Shown here in pieces: positions 1-9,344 of a stretch of 44,842 nt of DNA. Within the stretch, counting starts at the first letter, position 1. The number at the start of each line of letters is the position of its first letter. The position numbers were made by a program, and so were the translations under genes. Location: the NCBI RefSeq assembly GCF_900099675.1, contig NZ_FNDQ01000020.1, forward strand, positions 1 to 44,842, written 5' to 3'. This DNA is from Myroides phaeus. GTDB taxonomy: Bacteria; Bacteroidota; Bacteroidia; Flavobacteriales; Flavobacteriaceae. The notes beneath the pieces were generated by a model, which was not told where the DNA came from, made no database searches, and saw only the letters and a program-made list of their open reading frames with translations.

Positions 1-95
1 TGCTCACTCCAAATTATGTGCATAAAAAAATCCAGAGAGAAAATCCCTCTGGATGTATTGTTTAAAAACTTGTCAATCTATTTTAGGACTAGTCA
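1..95. repeat. Left copy of 95-bp terminal inverted repeat
   Basis: Bases 1-95 are the exact reverse complement of 44748-44842; identity stops abruptly at 95/96. The repeat carries a terminator hairpin (30-54) and contains no gene here. In the right copy the same bases supply the stop codon of dus. The inner edge reads TGACTAGTCC on the outward strand, compatible with the TG-type end of an insertion sequence. Both copies are cut at the same outer base, as expected when an assembly stops inside a multicopy element. The identity of that element is inference. Confidence 0.9.
24..54 (-). terminator. Orphan intrinsic terminator in left repeat
   Basis: An 8-bp stem (30-37 with 47-54) is followed on the minus strand by a run of seven T (29-23). 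It would end leftward transcription, but no minus-strand gene lies upstream of it in the window, so it belongs to the repeated element rather than to the thi operon. Confidence 0.75.
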
Positions 96-174
96 CCTAA
101 ATTTCCCCCTTAACAGCTCCTTTATTGTTTATAAATTATTTTTTTACCTTTCTACAAAATATCTTCTAATTAGG

Positions 175-200
175 TTGCTAATAAAATTTGTTTATATTTG
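175..200 (+). promoter_or_regulatory. Promoter of the thi operon
   Basis: The -7 element TATATTTG at 193-200 matches the Bacteroidota TANNTTTG consensus. A weak TTG at 175-177 could be the -33 element, but the 15-nt spacing is short. The predicted start near 206-207 places the 5' end of the RNA exactly at the P1 strand of the riboswitch. Confidence 0.6.
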
Positions 201-206
201 CTGACA

Positions 207-289
207 ACTTTAGGGGTGTCTACATCGTTATGTAGGCTGAGACTTCACCCTTTGAACCTGATCTGGTTAATACTAGCGTAGGGAAAAGT
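207..289 (+). ncRNA. TPP riboswitch aptamer (THI element) upstream of thiS
   Basis: The thiamine pyrophosphate aptamer is recognised from GGGGTG, CTGAGA at 237-242, ACCC, GAACCTGATCTGG and the AGCGTAGGGAA block ending at 285. P1 is formed by ACTTT (207-211) with AAAGT (285-289). Rfam-type TPP riboswitches bind TPP and lower expression of thiamine genes. It precedes thiS by about 80 nt, and the expression platform at 332-371 is described separately. Confidence 0.95.
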
Positions 290-331
290 AAGATGACTAT
301 CATAAATAGGTACGTCCGTACCTTATTGTAG

Positions 332-371
332 CCATTCCTAAAGTTATATCTCAAAATTAACAAAGGAATGG
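332..371 (+). promoter_or_regulatory. Start-codon sequestering hairpin of the TPP riboswitch
   Basis: CCATTCCT (332-339) is perfectly complementary to AGGAATGG (364-371), which contains the thiS start codon at 368-370. The overlapping CCTAAAGTT (337-345) is perfectly complementary to AACTTTAGG (206-214), the 5' strand of aptamer P1. The two pairings exclude each other, which gives a complete translational switch: TPP forms P1 and frees 337-345, so the start codon is sequestered. A separate small hairpin (308-313 with 318-323) sits between them and has no T run. Confidence 0.75.
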
Positions 372-574
372 AATTACAAATTAACAATCAAAAAGTACAA
401 TTCGACTCTGATATCCTAAGCATCAAAAATATGCTTGATATTCATAAGCCAACGCATCAAAAAGGCATTGCTGTTGCTGTTAACCAAACAGTGATTACAA
501 GAGATAATTGGGCTACTTATTATCTAAACCCTTCTGATAATATCTTGATTATTACAGCCACTCAAGGCGGTTGA
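368..574 (+). CDS. thiS: ThiS sulfur-carrier protein
   Basis: This 68-residue ubiquitin-like protein ends in ITATQGG, the diglycine tail that ThiF adenylates and that is then thiocarboxylated to donate sulfur for the thiazole ring of thiamine. Its length is normal for the family. It is the first gene of the thi operon, and its start codon lies inside the riboswitch hairpin 332-371, so its translation is the likely point of control. thiC follows after 37 bp. Confidence 0.95.
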   Translation: MELQINNQKVQFDSDILSIKNMLDIHKPTHQKGIAVAVNQTVITRDNWATYYLNPSDNILIITATQGG

Positions 575-584
575 TTCCATTTGA

Positions 585-2429
<1,845 letters not shown>

Positions 2430-2431
2430 CA

Positions 2432-3058
2432 ATGGTTCTAATTACGATGCCAAATGAGGTAAAACAAGAAGCAACTCTTATCAACAAAATGTTTGATAAG
2501 GGTTTGCCCCTTGCTCACGTTAGAAAACCTGATTGGGATATTGAATACCTAAAGCTTTGGCTCAAAAAGATAGATAAACAGCATCACAGAAAGTTAGTTA
2601 TACACATTTCAAGTAAGGTTATTAACAACAATGAACGCCTTTTTCAACAGTATTTAAGAGTTATCAACAATTTAGACAGCTATTATACGCACTTATCAAC
2701 AATTAATGAAGCACTTGTTAACAACTATATCAGTTACTTACCAAAGTTATCAACATCTGTTCATTGTATAAGTGAGTATAATAAGTTATCAACAATCTAT
2801 CATAGAGCGTTCATAAGTCCTATTTACCCAAGTATATCTAAACCTGGCTATGCATCAACAATGAATTGGACAGAGGAGTTAGCTAAAAAAGACAATGCTT
2901 ATACAACATTAGTAGCATTAGGAGGTATTAAGCCAACCGATATACCGGCTATTAAACAAATGGGATTGGATGACTATGCCTTACTTGGTTGTATATGGCT
3001 ATCTGAAAACCCTTTAAAAACATTTGAACTATGTCAACATTACGACCAATTGTCTTAA
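2432..3058 (+). CDS. ThiE/TenI-like protein (thiamine phosphate synthase paralogue)
   Basis: This 208-residue TIM-barrel protein resembles the ThiE/TenI superfamily. It has LAHVRKP near residue 27, SPIYPSISKPGY near 129-140 and LVALGGI near 160. It lacks the clear QYRxK, DGVHLG and GPxxxTxTK motifs seen in the canonical ThiE encoded at 3776. Known TenI proteins aromatise or isomerise the thiazole phosphate, so a TenI-like role is more likely than a second synthase, but this is inference. It starts 2 bp after thiC and overlaps thiD by 28 bp. The coding DNA carries an odd cluster of TTATCAACA 9-mers. Confidence 0.75.
   Translation: MVLITMPNEVKQEATLINKMFDKGLPLAHVRKPDWDIEYLKLWLKKIDKQHHRKLVIHISSKVINNNERLFQQYLRVINNLDSYYTHLSTINEALVNNYISYLPKLSTSVHCISEYNKLSTIYHRAFISPIYPSISKPGYASTMNWTEELAKKDNAYTTLVALGGIKPTDIPAIKQMGLDDYALLGCIWLSENPLKTFELCQHYDQLS
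2478..2794 (+). repeat. Cluster of TTATCAACA 9-mers (DnaA-box-like)
   Basis: Exact TTATCAACA occurs at 2478, 2661, 2693, 2747 and 2786, all on the plus strand. TTATACACA (2598), TTATTAACA (2619) and TTTTCAACA (2641) lie between them. TTATACACA matches the Escherichia coli DnaA-box consensus TTATNCACA, whereas TTATCAACA differs from it at one base. The copies fall in two different reading frames (LST in three, LIN or VIN in two), so protein repetition alone does not explain them. Confidence 0.5.
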
Positions 3059-3786
3059 CTATTGCAGGTCTTGACCCCACAGGGGGTGCAGGAACACTGG
3101 CGGATATTAAAACAATTGAAAACCACAGCGTTTTGGGCTTAGCTGTAATTACGGCCAACACAATACAAACGGAAGAGAATGTATTGACTGTCTCTTGGGA
3201 GAAACAAGCGTTTGTAGTACAACAATTGACTACTTTACTAAATCGCTATAAACCTGATGCGGTTAAAATAGGGGTTATTCCAAATTCACAAGACTTACTT
3301 CTTTATATCAACCTCATCAAAGACAAATATCCTACGACAAAAATCGTGTGGGATCCCGTATTTAAAGCTACTGGGGCTTTTGAGTTTACAGATAATATAG
3401 AGAAAAAGACATTATTTCAGATTTTAAACCAAATAGATATCATCACTCCTAATTACTTAGAGATACACGATTTGGTACAAACAAATGAAGATGCCATAGA
3501 AAAAGCACGTCAACTCAGTCAGCATTGTACGGTCATTCTAAAAGGTGGTCATAATGAGAATGCTTTAGGTTTTGATTACCTCATCCACAAACAAAACATA
3601 CAAACCTTTGCTCCCAAAAAACTATCTGACTACCCTAAACACGGTTCTGGTTGTGTACTTTCTTCAGCTATTGCTGCCAACTTAGCTTTAGGAGAACCAA
3701 TAGAATATGCTATGTATAACGCCAAGCGATACATGGAAAAATACTTAGAGTCTAACCATACATTATTAGGATATCATGCTATCTAA
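3031..3786 (+). CDS. thiD: Hydroxymethylpyrimidine (phosphate) kinase ThiD
   Basis: ThiD phosphorylates HMP and HMP phosphate to HMP pyrophosphate, the substrate of ThiE. The ribokinase-fold motifs are visible: AGLDPTGGAG near residues 11-20, VWDPVF near 107, TPNYLE near 140 and the anion-hole motif KHGSGCVLSSA near 202-212. The length of 251 residues is close to the family norm. The start overlaps the end of the TenI-like gene by 28 bp, and its end overlaps thiE by 11 bp, which suggests translational coupling. Confidence 0.93.
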   Translation: MSTLRPIVLTIAGLDPTGGAGTLADIKTIENHSVLGLAVITANTIQTEENVLTVSWEKQAFVVQQLTTLLNRYKPDAVKIGVIPNSQDLLLYINLIKDKYPTTKIVWDPVFKATGAFEFTDNIEKKTLFQILNQIDIITPNYLEIHDLVQTNEDAIEKARQLSQHCTVILKGGHNENALGFDYLIHKQNIQTFAPKKLSDYPKHGSGCVLSSAIAANLALGEPIEYAMYNAKRYMEKYLESNHTLLGYHAI

Positions 3787-4396
3787 AATTCAATATATCA
3801 GTCACGGTGATTCTCCACAAGAACAATTGTACCACATTGAAAAAGTACTTGATGCTGGACAAGATTGGATACAATACCGCTTTAAAAACACTTTATCTTC
3901 TATTCGATGGAGTACTGCCGAAAAGGTAAAAAAACTTTGTGAAACGTATAAGGCTACACTTATTATCAATGACCACGTAGATTTAGCAAAAGCAATAGAT
4001 GCGGATGGTGTACACTTAGGATTAACCGACTTGTCTGTTGTCCAAGCAAAACTACTCTTACCTAACAAAATAATTGGAGGAACGGCTAATACGTATGAAC
4101 ATATCTTACAACGTGCATACGAACAATGTACCTACATTGGTCTGGGGCCTTACCGATTTACAACAACCAAAGCCAAACTTAGTCCTGTTCTTGGTTTAGA
4201 GGGTTATCAACAATTATTAACACAGATGAAACAGGATCATATCAACATTCCAATTATCGCTATTGGCGGAATTGAAATCAGCGATATTCATTCGATAATC
4301 CAATCTGGCGTACACGGTATAGCTTTGTCAGGCCTGCTATACAATGCGCAAGACAAAACAGAAATACTCACACAACTTAACGATATTTTAAAATGA
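3776..4396 (+). CDS. thiE: Thiamine phosphate synthase ThiE
   Basis: ThiE couples HMP pyrophosphate to the thiazole phosphate to give thiamine monophosphate. The canonical motifs are present: WIQYRFKN near residue 32, [19 protein letters not shown] near 64-82, GGTAN near 100, [14 protein letters not shown] near 119-132 and IPIIAIGGI. The length is 206 residues. It overlaps thiD upstream and thiG downstream (ATGA, 4 bp). This is the authentic ThiE, in contrast to the paralogue at 2432. Confidence 0.95.
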   Translation: MLSKIQYISHGDSPQEQLYHIEKVLDAGQDWIQYRFKNTLSSIRWSTAEKVKKLCETYKATLIINDHVDLAKAIDADGVHLGLTDLSVVQAKLLLPNKIIGGTANTYEHILQRAYEQCTYIGLGPYRFTTTKAKLSPVLGLEGYQQLLTQMKQDHINIPIIAIGGIEISDIHSIIQSGVHGIALSGLLYNAQDKTEILTQLNDILK

Positions 4397-5163
4397 AACC
4401 ACTCCACATAGCAGATAAACAATTTAACTCTCGCCTATTCTTGGGAACAGGTAAGTTTGGTTCTCCCTCACAGATGGAGGCCGCAACGCTTGCCTCTGAA
4501 ACAGAGTTAGTAACTGTTGCTTTAAAAAGAATTGATGCAGAAACAGAAACTGATTTACTCTTAAATCATCTACAGCATCCTCATATTAATTTATTGCCTA
4601 ATACCTCTGGTGCACGAAATGCAAAAGAAGCTATATTTGCGGCACAATTAGCGCGTGAGGCTTTAGAAACTAATTGGCTAAAATTAGAAATACACCCTGA
4701 CCCTAAATATTTATTACCCGACCCTATTGAAACGCTAAAGGCTACAGAGGAGTTGGCTAAATTAGGCTTCATTATTTTGCCTTATATTCACGCCGACCCT
4801 GTTTTATGTAAACGCTTAGAAGATGCGGGTACTGCAGCTGTAATGCCGTTAGGAGCACCAATTGGTACTAACAAAGGCTTGCGAACTATCGACTTCTTAG
4901 AAATTATTATCGAAAATAGCAATGTCCCTGTTATTGTTGATGCGGGAATAGGTGCTCCTTCTGATGCTGCTAAAGCAATGGAATTAGGAGCTGATGCTGT
5001 TCTTGTTAATACAGCTATTGCCGTAGCAGGTAATCCTGAATTAATGGCTACAGCTTTTAAAAATGCTGTTATCTCAGGCAGACAAGCTTTTGAAGCCAAA
5101 CTGGGAGGTATTCGTTCTCACGCACAAGCATCAAGTCCACTCACTACTTTTTTACAAGAATAA
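4393..5163 (+). CDS. thiG: Thiazole synthase ThiG
   Basis: ThiG condenses deoxyxylulose phosphate, dehydroglycine and ThiS thiocarboxylate into the thiazole ring. The TIM-barrel signatures are visible: [11 protein letters not shown] at the N-terminus, [13 protein letters not shown] in the middle, [13 protein letters not shown], and [20 protein letters not shown]. The length is 256 residues. It overlaps thiE by 4 bp, and thiH follows after 2 bp, which is the usual thiG-thiH pairing. Confidence 0.97.
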   Translation: MKPLHIADKQFNSRLFLGTGKFGSPSQMEAATLASETELVTVALKRIDAETETDLLLNHLQHPHINLLPNTSGARNAKEAIFAAQLAREALETNWLKLEIHPDPKYLLPDPIETLKATEELAKLGFIILPYIHADPVLCKRLEDAGTAAVMPLGAPIGTNKGLRTIDFLEIIIENSNVPVIVDAGIGAPSDAAKAMELGADAVLVNTAIAVAGNPELMATAFKNAVISGRQAFEAKLGGIRSHAQASSPLTTFLQE

Positions 5164-5165
5164 CT

Positions 5166-6278
5166 ATGGCTTTCTTAGATACTTTTAACCAATATAACTG
5201 GGAAGACGTAAAACAAAGAATATACGCCACTACCGTACATCAGGTTGAACAGAGTTTACAACAACCTAAAAAAACGCTTGAGGATTTTATAAACCTCATC
5301 TCTCCTGCCGCTGCTCCTTATCTTGAAACAATGGCACAAATGAGTCATACCATTACTCAAAAAAGGTTTGGTAAAACCATTTCTCTTTACGCACCGATGT
5401 ACTTGAGCAATGAGTGTCAAAATATTTGTACGTACTGTGGTTTTAGTCTGGACAATAAAATTAAGAGAAAAACTCTCTCTTCTTTGGAGATTAAACAGGA
5501 AGTTGATGTCATCAAGAAACAAGGGTATGACCATATTTTATTGGTAACTGGGGAAGCTAACTACACCGTGAATATCAACTATTTCAAACAAGCAGTTGAA
5601 CAAATCAAAAAAGACTTTACCACTATCTCGATTGAAGTACAGCCTCTTTCTGAAGACGAGTATAGTACCTTAGCTACTTTAGGCGTTTACGCTGTTTTAG
5701 TGTATCAAGAAACTTATCACAAAGAAGTCTACAAACGGTATCATCCTAAAGGAAAAAAATCAAACTTCGAATATCGCCTTGATACGCCTGATAGAATTGG
5801 AAAAGCGGGCATACACAAAATTGGCTTAGGTGTTTTACTGGGGCTTGAAGATTGGCGTGTCGATAGCTTTTTCAATGCTTTACACATAAACTACTTGCAA
5901 AAAACGTATTGGCAAACCAAGTATTCTGTGTCTTTTCCAAGATTACGCCCTGCTGAAGGAATGATTGAACCTAACTTTATAATGGACGACAGAGACTTAG
6001 TGCAACTGATATGCGCTTATCGCTTGTGGAATGAGGATTTAGAGATATCTATCTCTACCAGAGAAAATGAGGTATTGCGAAATAACATCATCAAATTGGG
6101 AGCTACCTCTATGAGTGCAGGTTCTAAAACTAACCCTGGTGGTTACTCTGTTGATGAAGATTCCCTTGAACAATTTGAAATATGTGATAATAGGTCAACT
6201 GAGCAAATTATCGAAATGATAAAAGCACAAGGCTATGACCCTGTTTGGAAAGACTGGCATCATTCGTATCACTCATAA
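5166..6278 (+). CDS. thiH: 2-iminoacetate synthase ThiH
   Basis: ThiH is a radical-SAM tyrosine lyase that releases dehydroglycine for ThiG. The cluster motif CQNICTYC (CxxxCxxC, about residues 88-95) is intact, with YAPMYLSNE just before it. The length of 370 residues is typical. The presence of ThiH rather than the oxygen-dependent ThiO means the thiazole branch here uses the iron-sulfur route. thiF follows after 10 bp. Confidence 0.96.
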   Translation: MAFLDTFNQYNWEDVKQRIYATTVHQVEQSLQQPKKTLEDFINLISPAAAPYLETMAQMSHTITQKRFGKTISLYAPMYLSNECQNICTYCGFSLDNKIKRKTLSSLEIKQEVDVIKKQGYDHILLVTGEANYTVNINYFKQAVEQIKKDFTTISIEVQPLSEDEYSTLATLGVYAVLVYQETYHKEVYKRYHPKGKKSNFEYRLDTPDRIGKAGIHKIGLGVLLGLEDWRVDSFFNALHINYLQKTYWQTKYSVSFPRLRPAEGMIEPNFIMDDRDLVQLICAYRLWNEDLEISISTRENEVLRNNIIKLGATSMSAGSKTNPGGYSVDEDSLEQFEICDNRSTEQIIEMIKAQGYDPVWKDWHHSYHS

Positions 6279-6288
6279 ACAATAGAAT

Positions 6289-6999
6289 ATGATAGACACA
6301 TCTGATTTTTTGAGATACAGCAGACAAATGGCTTTGGATAGTATTGGGGTGGAGGGACAACTACTTATCAAAAATGCAAAAGTATTAGTTATTGGCGCGG
6401 GCGGACTTGGTTCTCCTATCCTAACCTACTTGGCTACTTGTGGCGTTGGCAACTTGGCAGTAGTTGATTTTGACGTAATAGAAGAACACAACCTTCACCG
6501 TCAAATCTTATTCACGCCCAAAAACATAGGCATTGCAAAAACAGCAATAGCAAAACAGCAAATACACAAGCTTAACCCAAACATTGTATTTACTGCTTAC
6601 AACGAGAAGCTGACAATAGAAAATATTGAAAATTTATTTCGTAATTATGACTACATAATTGATGGTTCTGACAACTTTCAAACTCGTTATTTAGTAAACG
6701 ATTATTGTGTGAAGTTAAACAAAACCCTTATATATGGAACCATTTTAGGTTTTCAAGGACAATTAGCCGTCTTTAATCACAACAAGAGTAAAAACCTACG
6801 AGATTTGTTTCCTGAACCACCTAATGAAAGTGATGTCCCTAATTGTAGCCTAAACGGTGTGTTAGGAACTTTTCCAGGAGTTATAGGAACAATGATGGCA
6901 CAAGAAGCCCTAAAAGTAATCATAGGTTTACCCCACTTGACCAATCAGTTGCTTATCATAGATACCTTACATTGGGAAGTACAGAAACTCAGTTTCTGA
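6289..6999 (+). CDS. thiF: ThiF-type adenylyltransferase (E1-like)
   Basis: This protein probably adenylates the C-terminal glycine of ThiS. The Rossmann ATP-binding motif VLVIGAGGLGSP is near residues 33-44, the DFDVIEEHNLHRQ stretch near 60 and IIDGSDNFQTRYLVND near 124. At 236 residues it is shorter than many ThiF/MoeB proteins. The zinc-binding CxxC pairs of that family are absent: the usual CxRCxFPEPP is NLRDLFPEPP, and the C-terminal CPxC region is missing. It is the last gene of the thi operon, and its stop abuts the convergent aat stop with no gap. Confidence 0.88.
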   Translation: MIDTSDFLRYSRQMALDSIGVEGQLLIKNAKVLVIGAGGLGSPILTYLATCGVGNLAVVDFDVIEEHNLHRQILFTPKNIGIAKTAIAKQQIHKLNPNIVFTAYNEKLTIENIENLFRNYDYIIDGSDNFQTRYLVNDYCVKLNKTLIYGTILGFQGQLAVFNHNKSKNLRDLFPEPPNESDVPNCSLNGVLGTFPGVIGTMMAQEALKVIIGLPHLTNQLLIIDTLHWEVQKLSF

Positions 7000-7644
7000 T
7001 TACTTCCTATGGAGGTATTCCATAAACTCTTCTCTGTGTATCTCACGAGCACCTAAACTGTCTAAATGATCATTATACACTTGACAATCTAACAACGCAT
7101 AATTCTCTTCCGCTAACTTTCTTACCAAATTAATAAACGCAACCTTACTGGCATTCGGCACAAGAGAAAACATACTCTCACCACAAAATATATGTCCTAA
7201 GTCCATACCATATAACCCACCGACCAATTGGTCTTCTTGCCATACCTCAACAGACTTTGCAATCCCCAATTCGTGTAATTTACAATATGACTCTAACATC
7301 TCATCCGTAATCCAAGTACCTAATTGACCTTCTCGTTTTACATTCTGGCAATGCGTAATTACTTCTCGAAAACACGTATTATAAGTAACCTTAAAAATAT
7401 TTCTATTCAAGATATTTCGCATACTCTTAGATACGCGTAATTCATCTAAAAACAAGACCATTCTATATTCAGGCGACCACCACGTAATCGGTTCACCATC
7501 TTCAAACCAAGGAAAAATACCCGATTTATAAGCTAAAGTAATTCGTTCAACAGACAAATCACCCCCTATGGCAATAATACCAGATTCGTGTGTTTCATCA
7601 ACAGAAGGAAAAAATAAAGTATTCTCGTCTAAAAATGCAATCAT
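7000..7644 (-). CDS. aat: Leucyl/phenylalanyl-tRNA--protein transferase
   Basis: Aat adds Leu or Phe from aminoacyl-tRNA to proteins with N-terminal Lys or Arg, feeding the N-end rule degradation route. Typical motifs are GIIAIGGDLSVERI near residue 22, GIFPWFEDGEPITWWSPEYRMVL near 41-63, GQLGTWITDEM, and GGLYGMDLGHIFCGESMFS near 141-159. The length of 214 residues is normal. It is convergent with thiF with zero spacing and has no recognisable terminator, so the two transcripts probably overlap. Confidence 0.95.
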   Translation of the reverse strand: MIAFLDENTLFFPSVDETHESGIIAIGGDLSVERITLAYKSGIFPWFEDGEPITWWSPEYRMVLFLDELRVSKSMRNILNRNIFKVTYNTCFREVITHCQNVKREGQLGTWITDEMLESYCKLHELGIAKSVEVWQEDQLVGGLYGMDLGHIFCGESMFSLVPNASKVAFINLVRKLAEENYALLDCQVYNDHLDSLGAREIHREEFMEYLHRK

Positions 7645-7661
7645 ATAGTTATAAATAAAAA

Positions 7662-7689
7662 AATCCCTAAGTAAGAGAACTTAGGGATT
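7662..7689 (-). terminator. Intrinsic terminator of the DUF3127 gene
   Basis: An 11-bp perfect stem (7662-7672 with 7679-7689) and 6-nt loop are followed on the minus strand by a T-rich tract. It lies just past the stop of the DUF3127 gene at 7705 and upstream of aat. Confidence 0.85.
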
Positions 7690-7704
7690 AAATTATACTA
7701 TTAA

Positions 7705-8301
7705 TTAAAATGGTAAATCATCGTGTTCCTCTTCATTATAACTTGAAGCTGGAGGGAATTGATTACCAGAATTATTATTTTGAGCAAATTGGTTGTACTG
7801 TTGTTGACCACCTTGCTGAAAGTTCTGTTGAGGCATTCCACCACCTTGTTGTTGCGCTTGGTTGAATCCACCTTGTTGTTGCGCTTGGTTGAATCCACCT
7901 TGTTGGTTTGGTTGAGCAAACTGATTTGTTTGTCCAAACTGAGAACCTTGTTGTTGGTTTTGGTTAAAACCACCTTGTTGTCCTCCGTAAGACTGTTGTT
8001 GTTGGAATTGAGGAGCTTCTTGTCCTTGAGCAAAAGGCTCAATTCTCCATCCTTGAATTGTATTGAAGTATCTTGTTTCACCTTGTGGACTTTGCCACTC
8101 TCTTCCTCTCAAATTAATAGATACTCTTACTTCTTGTCCTACTTGATATGCATCTAATAAACCTACTCTATCTTGAGTAAACTCAATCATAATATGTTGA
8201 GGATATTGTTCACTTGTTGTTACAACAACCTCTCTTTTTCTAAAAGATGAGCTGATATCTTGTGTTTGTCCTATTAATCTGATTCTTCCTGTTACTTCCA
8301 T
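7705..8301 (-). CDS. DUF3127 OB-fold protein with SSB-like acidic tip
   Basis: Residues 1-95 match the DUF3127 family of Bacteroidota, related to single-stranded DNA-binding OB folds (MEVTGRIRLIG start, IEFTQDRVGLLDAY, GWRIEPF). Residues about 98-185 are a Q/N/G-rich low-complexity linker. The protein ends HDDLPF, which closely resembles the acidic tip (DDDIPF) that SSB uses to recruit partner enzymes. This layout of OB fold, Gln/Gly linker and acidic tip is that of SSB. A role in DNA metabolism is inference. It probably forms an operon with the flavin reductase 33 bp upstream. Confidence 0.85.
   Translation of the reverse strand: MEVTGRIRLIGQTQDISSSFRKREVVVTTSEQYPQHIMIEFTQDRVGLLDAYQVGQEVRVSINLRGREWQSPQGETRYFNTIQGWRIEPFAQGQEAPQFQQQQSYGGQQGGFNQNQQQGSQFGQTNQFAQPNQQGGFNQAQQQGGFNQAQQQGGGMPQQNFQQGGQQQYNQFAQNNNSGNQFPPASSYNEEEHDDLPF
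7841..7894. repeat. 27-bp tandem repeat in the Q-rich linker
   Basis: Two identical 27-bp units (7841-7867 and 7868-7894) encode the nonapeptide GGFNQAQQQ twice, and a third degenerate unit follows. In-frame change in copy number would alter linker length without breaking the gene. Confidence 0.85.
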
Positions 8302-8334
8302 GTTGATCTTTTTTACCTCGTTATTTAAATGTAA

Positions 8335-9207
8335 CTATTTAGCTAAAATTGTTTTCCAAGCCAAAGGTACATTATTTTCTTCTAAATATTTTTTTGCTTT
8401 TTTAAATTTCTCGCTTTGGTTTCCCTGCTTTACTAATTCTTGTACTTCACTATTTGAAGCTACAAATTCAGCAACCTCTTCATCAGTAGGTATCTGTTCT
8501 ATATTACCCAAAACACCTAAATCATTTCCAGAGAAAACGCCACTTTCTACAACTCCTTTAGGCAAGGCATCTACCCCAACTCCTAAAGTTGTCAATGGTT
8601 TTTCAACCTCAAACATTCCTTCATTTGCACGCGTGTACCAATTGCTTCCCATACGAGCAACTAAGTCAATCTTATGCTGGTCAATATTTCCATTTTCATC
8701 CAACACCTCTTCACTTATGTGCATTTTTAACACCTCACAAATTACAAGATTTCCAGCTCCTCCTTCATTTCCTAAAGGAATTATCTCCTGTACTGCACAT
8801 TCAAATTGAACCGGACTCTCTTTAATTCTAAATGGTTTTACAATTTCAGAAGGAATCATTGTTAAGCCTGATTTTACAAACTCATTAACCCCATCTTTAT
8901 ATTCTGTACTCGACAAAGAAGTTTGTTGTACCATTTCATAATTTACAACATTTATAACAACTTGCATCGTCGCCTGTACATTAAATAATGTGTGTTTTAA
9001 ACTATTATCTCTCACCCTTCTTGAAGCCGAAAAAACTAAGATCGGTGGATTTGCACTAAACAAGTTAAAGAAACTAAATGGCGATAAGTTTGGTCGTCCA
9101 TCTGCATCTACTGTACTTGCCATAGCAATAGGTCTTGGTCCCACAGCAGTTTGTAAATAGCGCTGTAAGTCAACTGTTGATATGTCTTTTGGTGTAATTG
9201 TTTTCAT
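8335..9207 (-). CDS. Flavin reductase-like FMN-binding protein
   Basis: This 290-residue member of the flavin reductase-like, FMN-binding split-barrel family shows the typical N-terminal TAVGPRPIAMASTVDADGRPN and SPFSFFNLFSANPPILVFS stretches. Such proteins reduce flavin or use bound FMN, but the substrate cannot be read from the sequence. I place the start at the ATG at 9207 rather than the TTG one codon earlier. The DUF3127 gene follows after 33 bp on the same strand. Confidence 0.85.
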   Translation of the reverse strand: MKTITPKDISTVDLQRYLQTAVGPRPIAMASTVDADGRPNLSPFSFFNLFSANPPILVFSASRRVRDNSLKHTLFNVQATMQVVINVVNYEMVQQTSLSSTEYKDGVNEFVKSGLTMIPSEIVKPFRIKESPVQFECAVQEIIPLGNEGGAGNLVICEVLKMHISEEVLDENGNIDQHKIDLVARMGSNWYTRANEGMFEVEKPLTTLGVGVDALPKGVVESGVFSGNDLGVLGNIEQIPTDEEVAEFVASNSEVQELVKQGNQSEKFKKAKKYLEENNVPLAWKTILAK

Positions 9208-9344
9208 CAATAATTAATATTAAGTGCAAAAAGTAAAGTTACAAAAGCTTTTATGAAGGTAAAAATTTTTATTAGCTACTTAACTAAGTATGCAATTCAT
9301 TTATTTTATTTACTTTTAAATACTGATTACAAATCAACAAAAAA

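Noticed and set aside
308..323. Intrinsic terminator in the thi leader
   Set aside because: The hairpin has only a 6-bp stem and no T run follows it; the start-codon hairpin explains the switch better.
2478..2794. Chromosomal origin of replication
   Set aside because: No dnaA, dnaN or AT-rich unwinding region is adjacent, and the motifs lie inside a coding gene of the thi operon.
7759..8157. Leu-rich plus-strand reading frame opposite the DUF3127 gene
   Set aside because: It is the antisense shadow of the CAA/CAG-rich linker and has no start context or homology.
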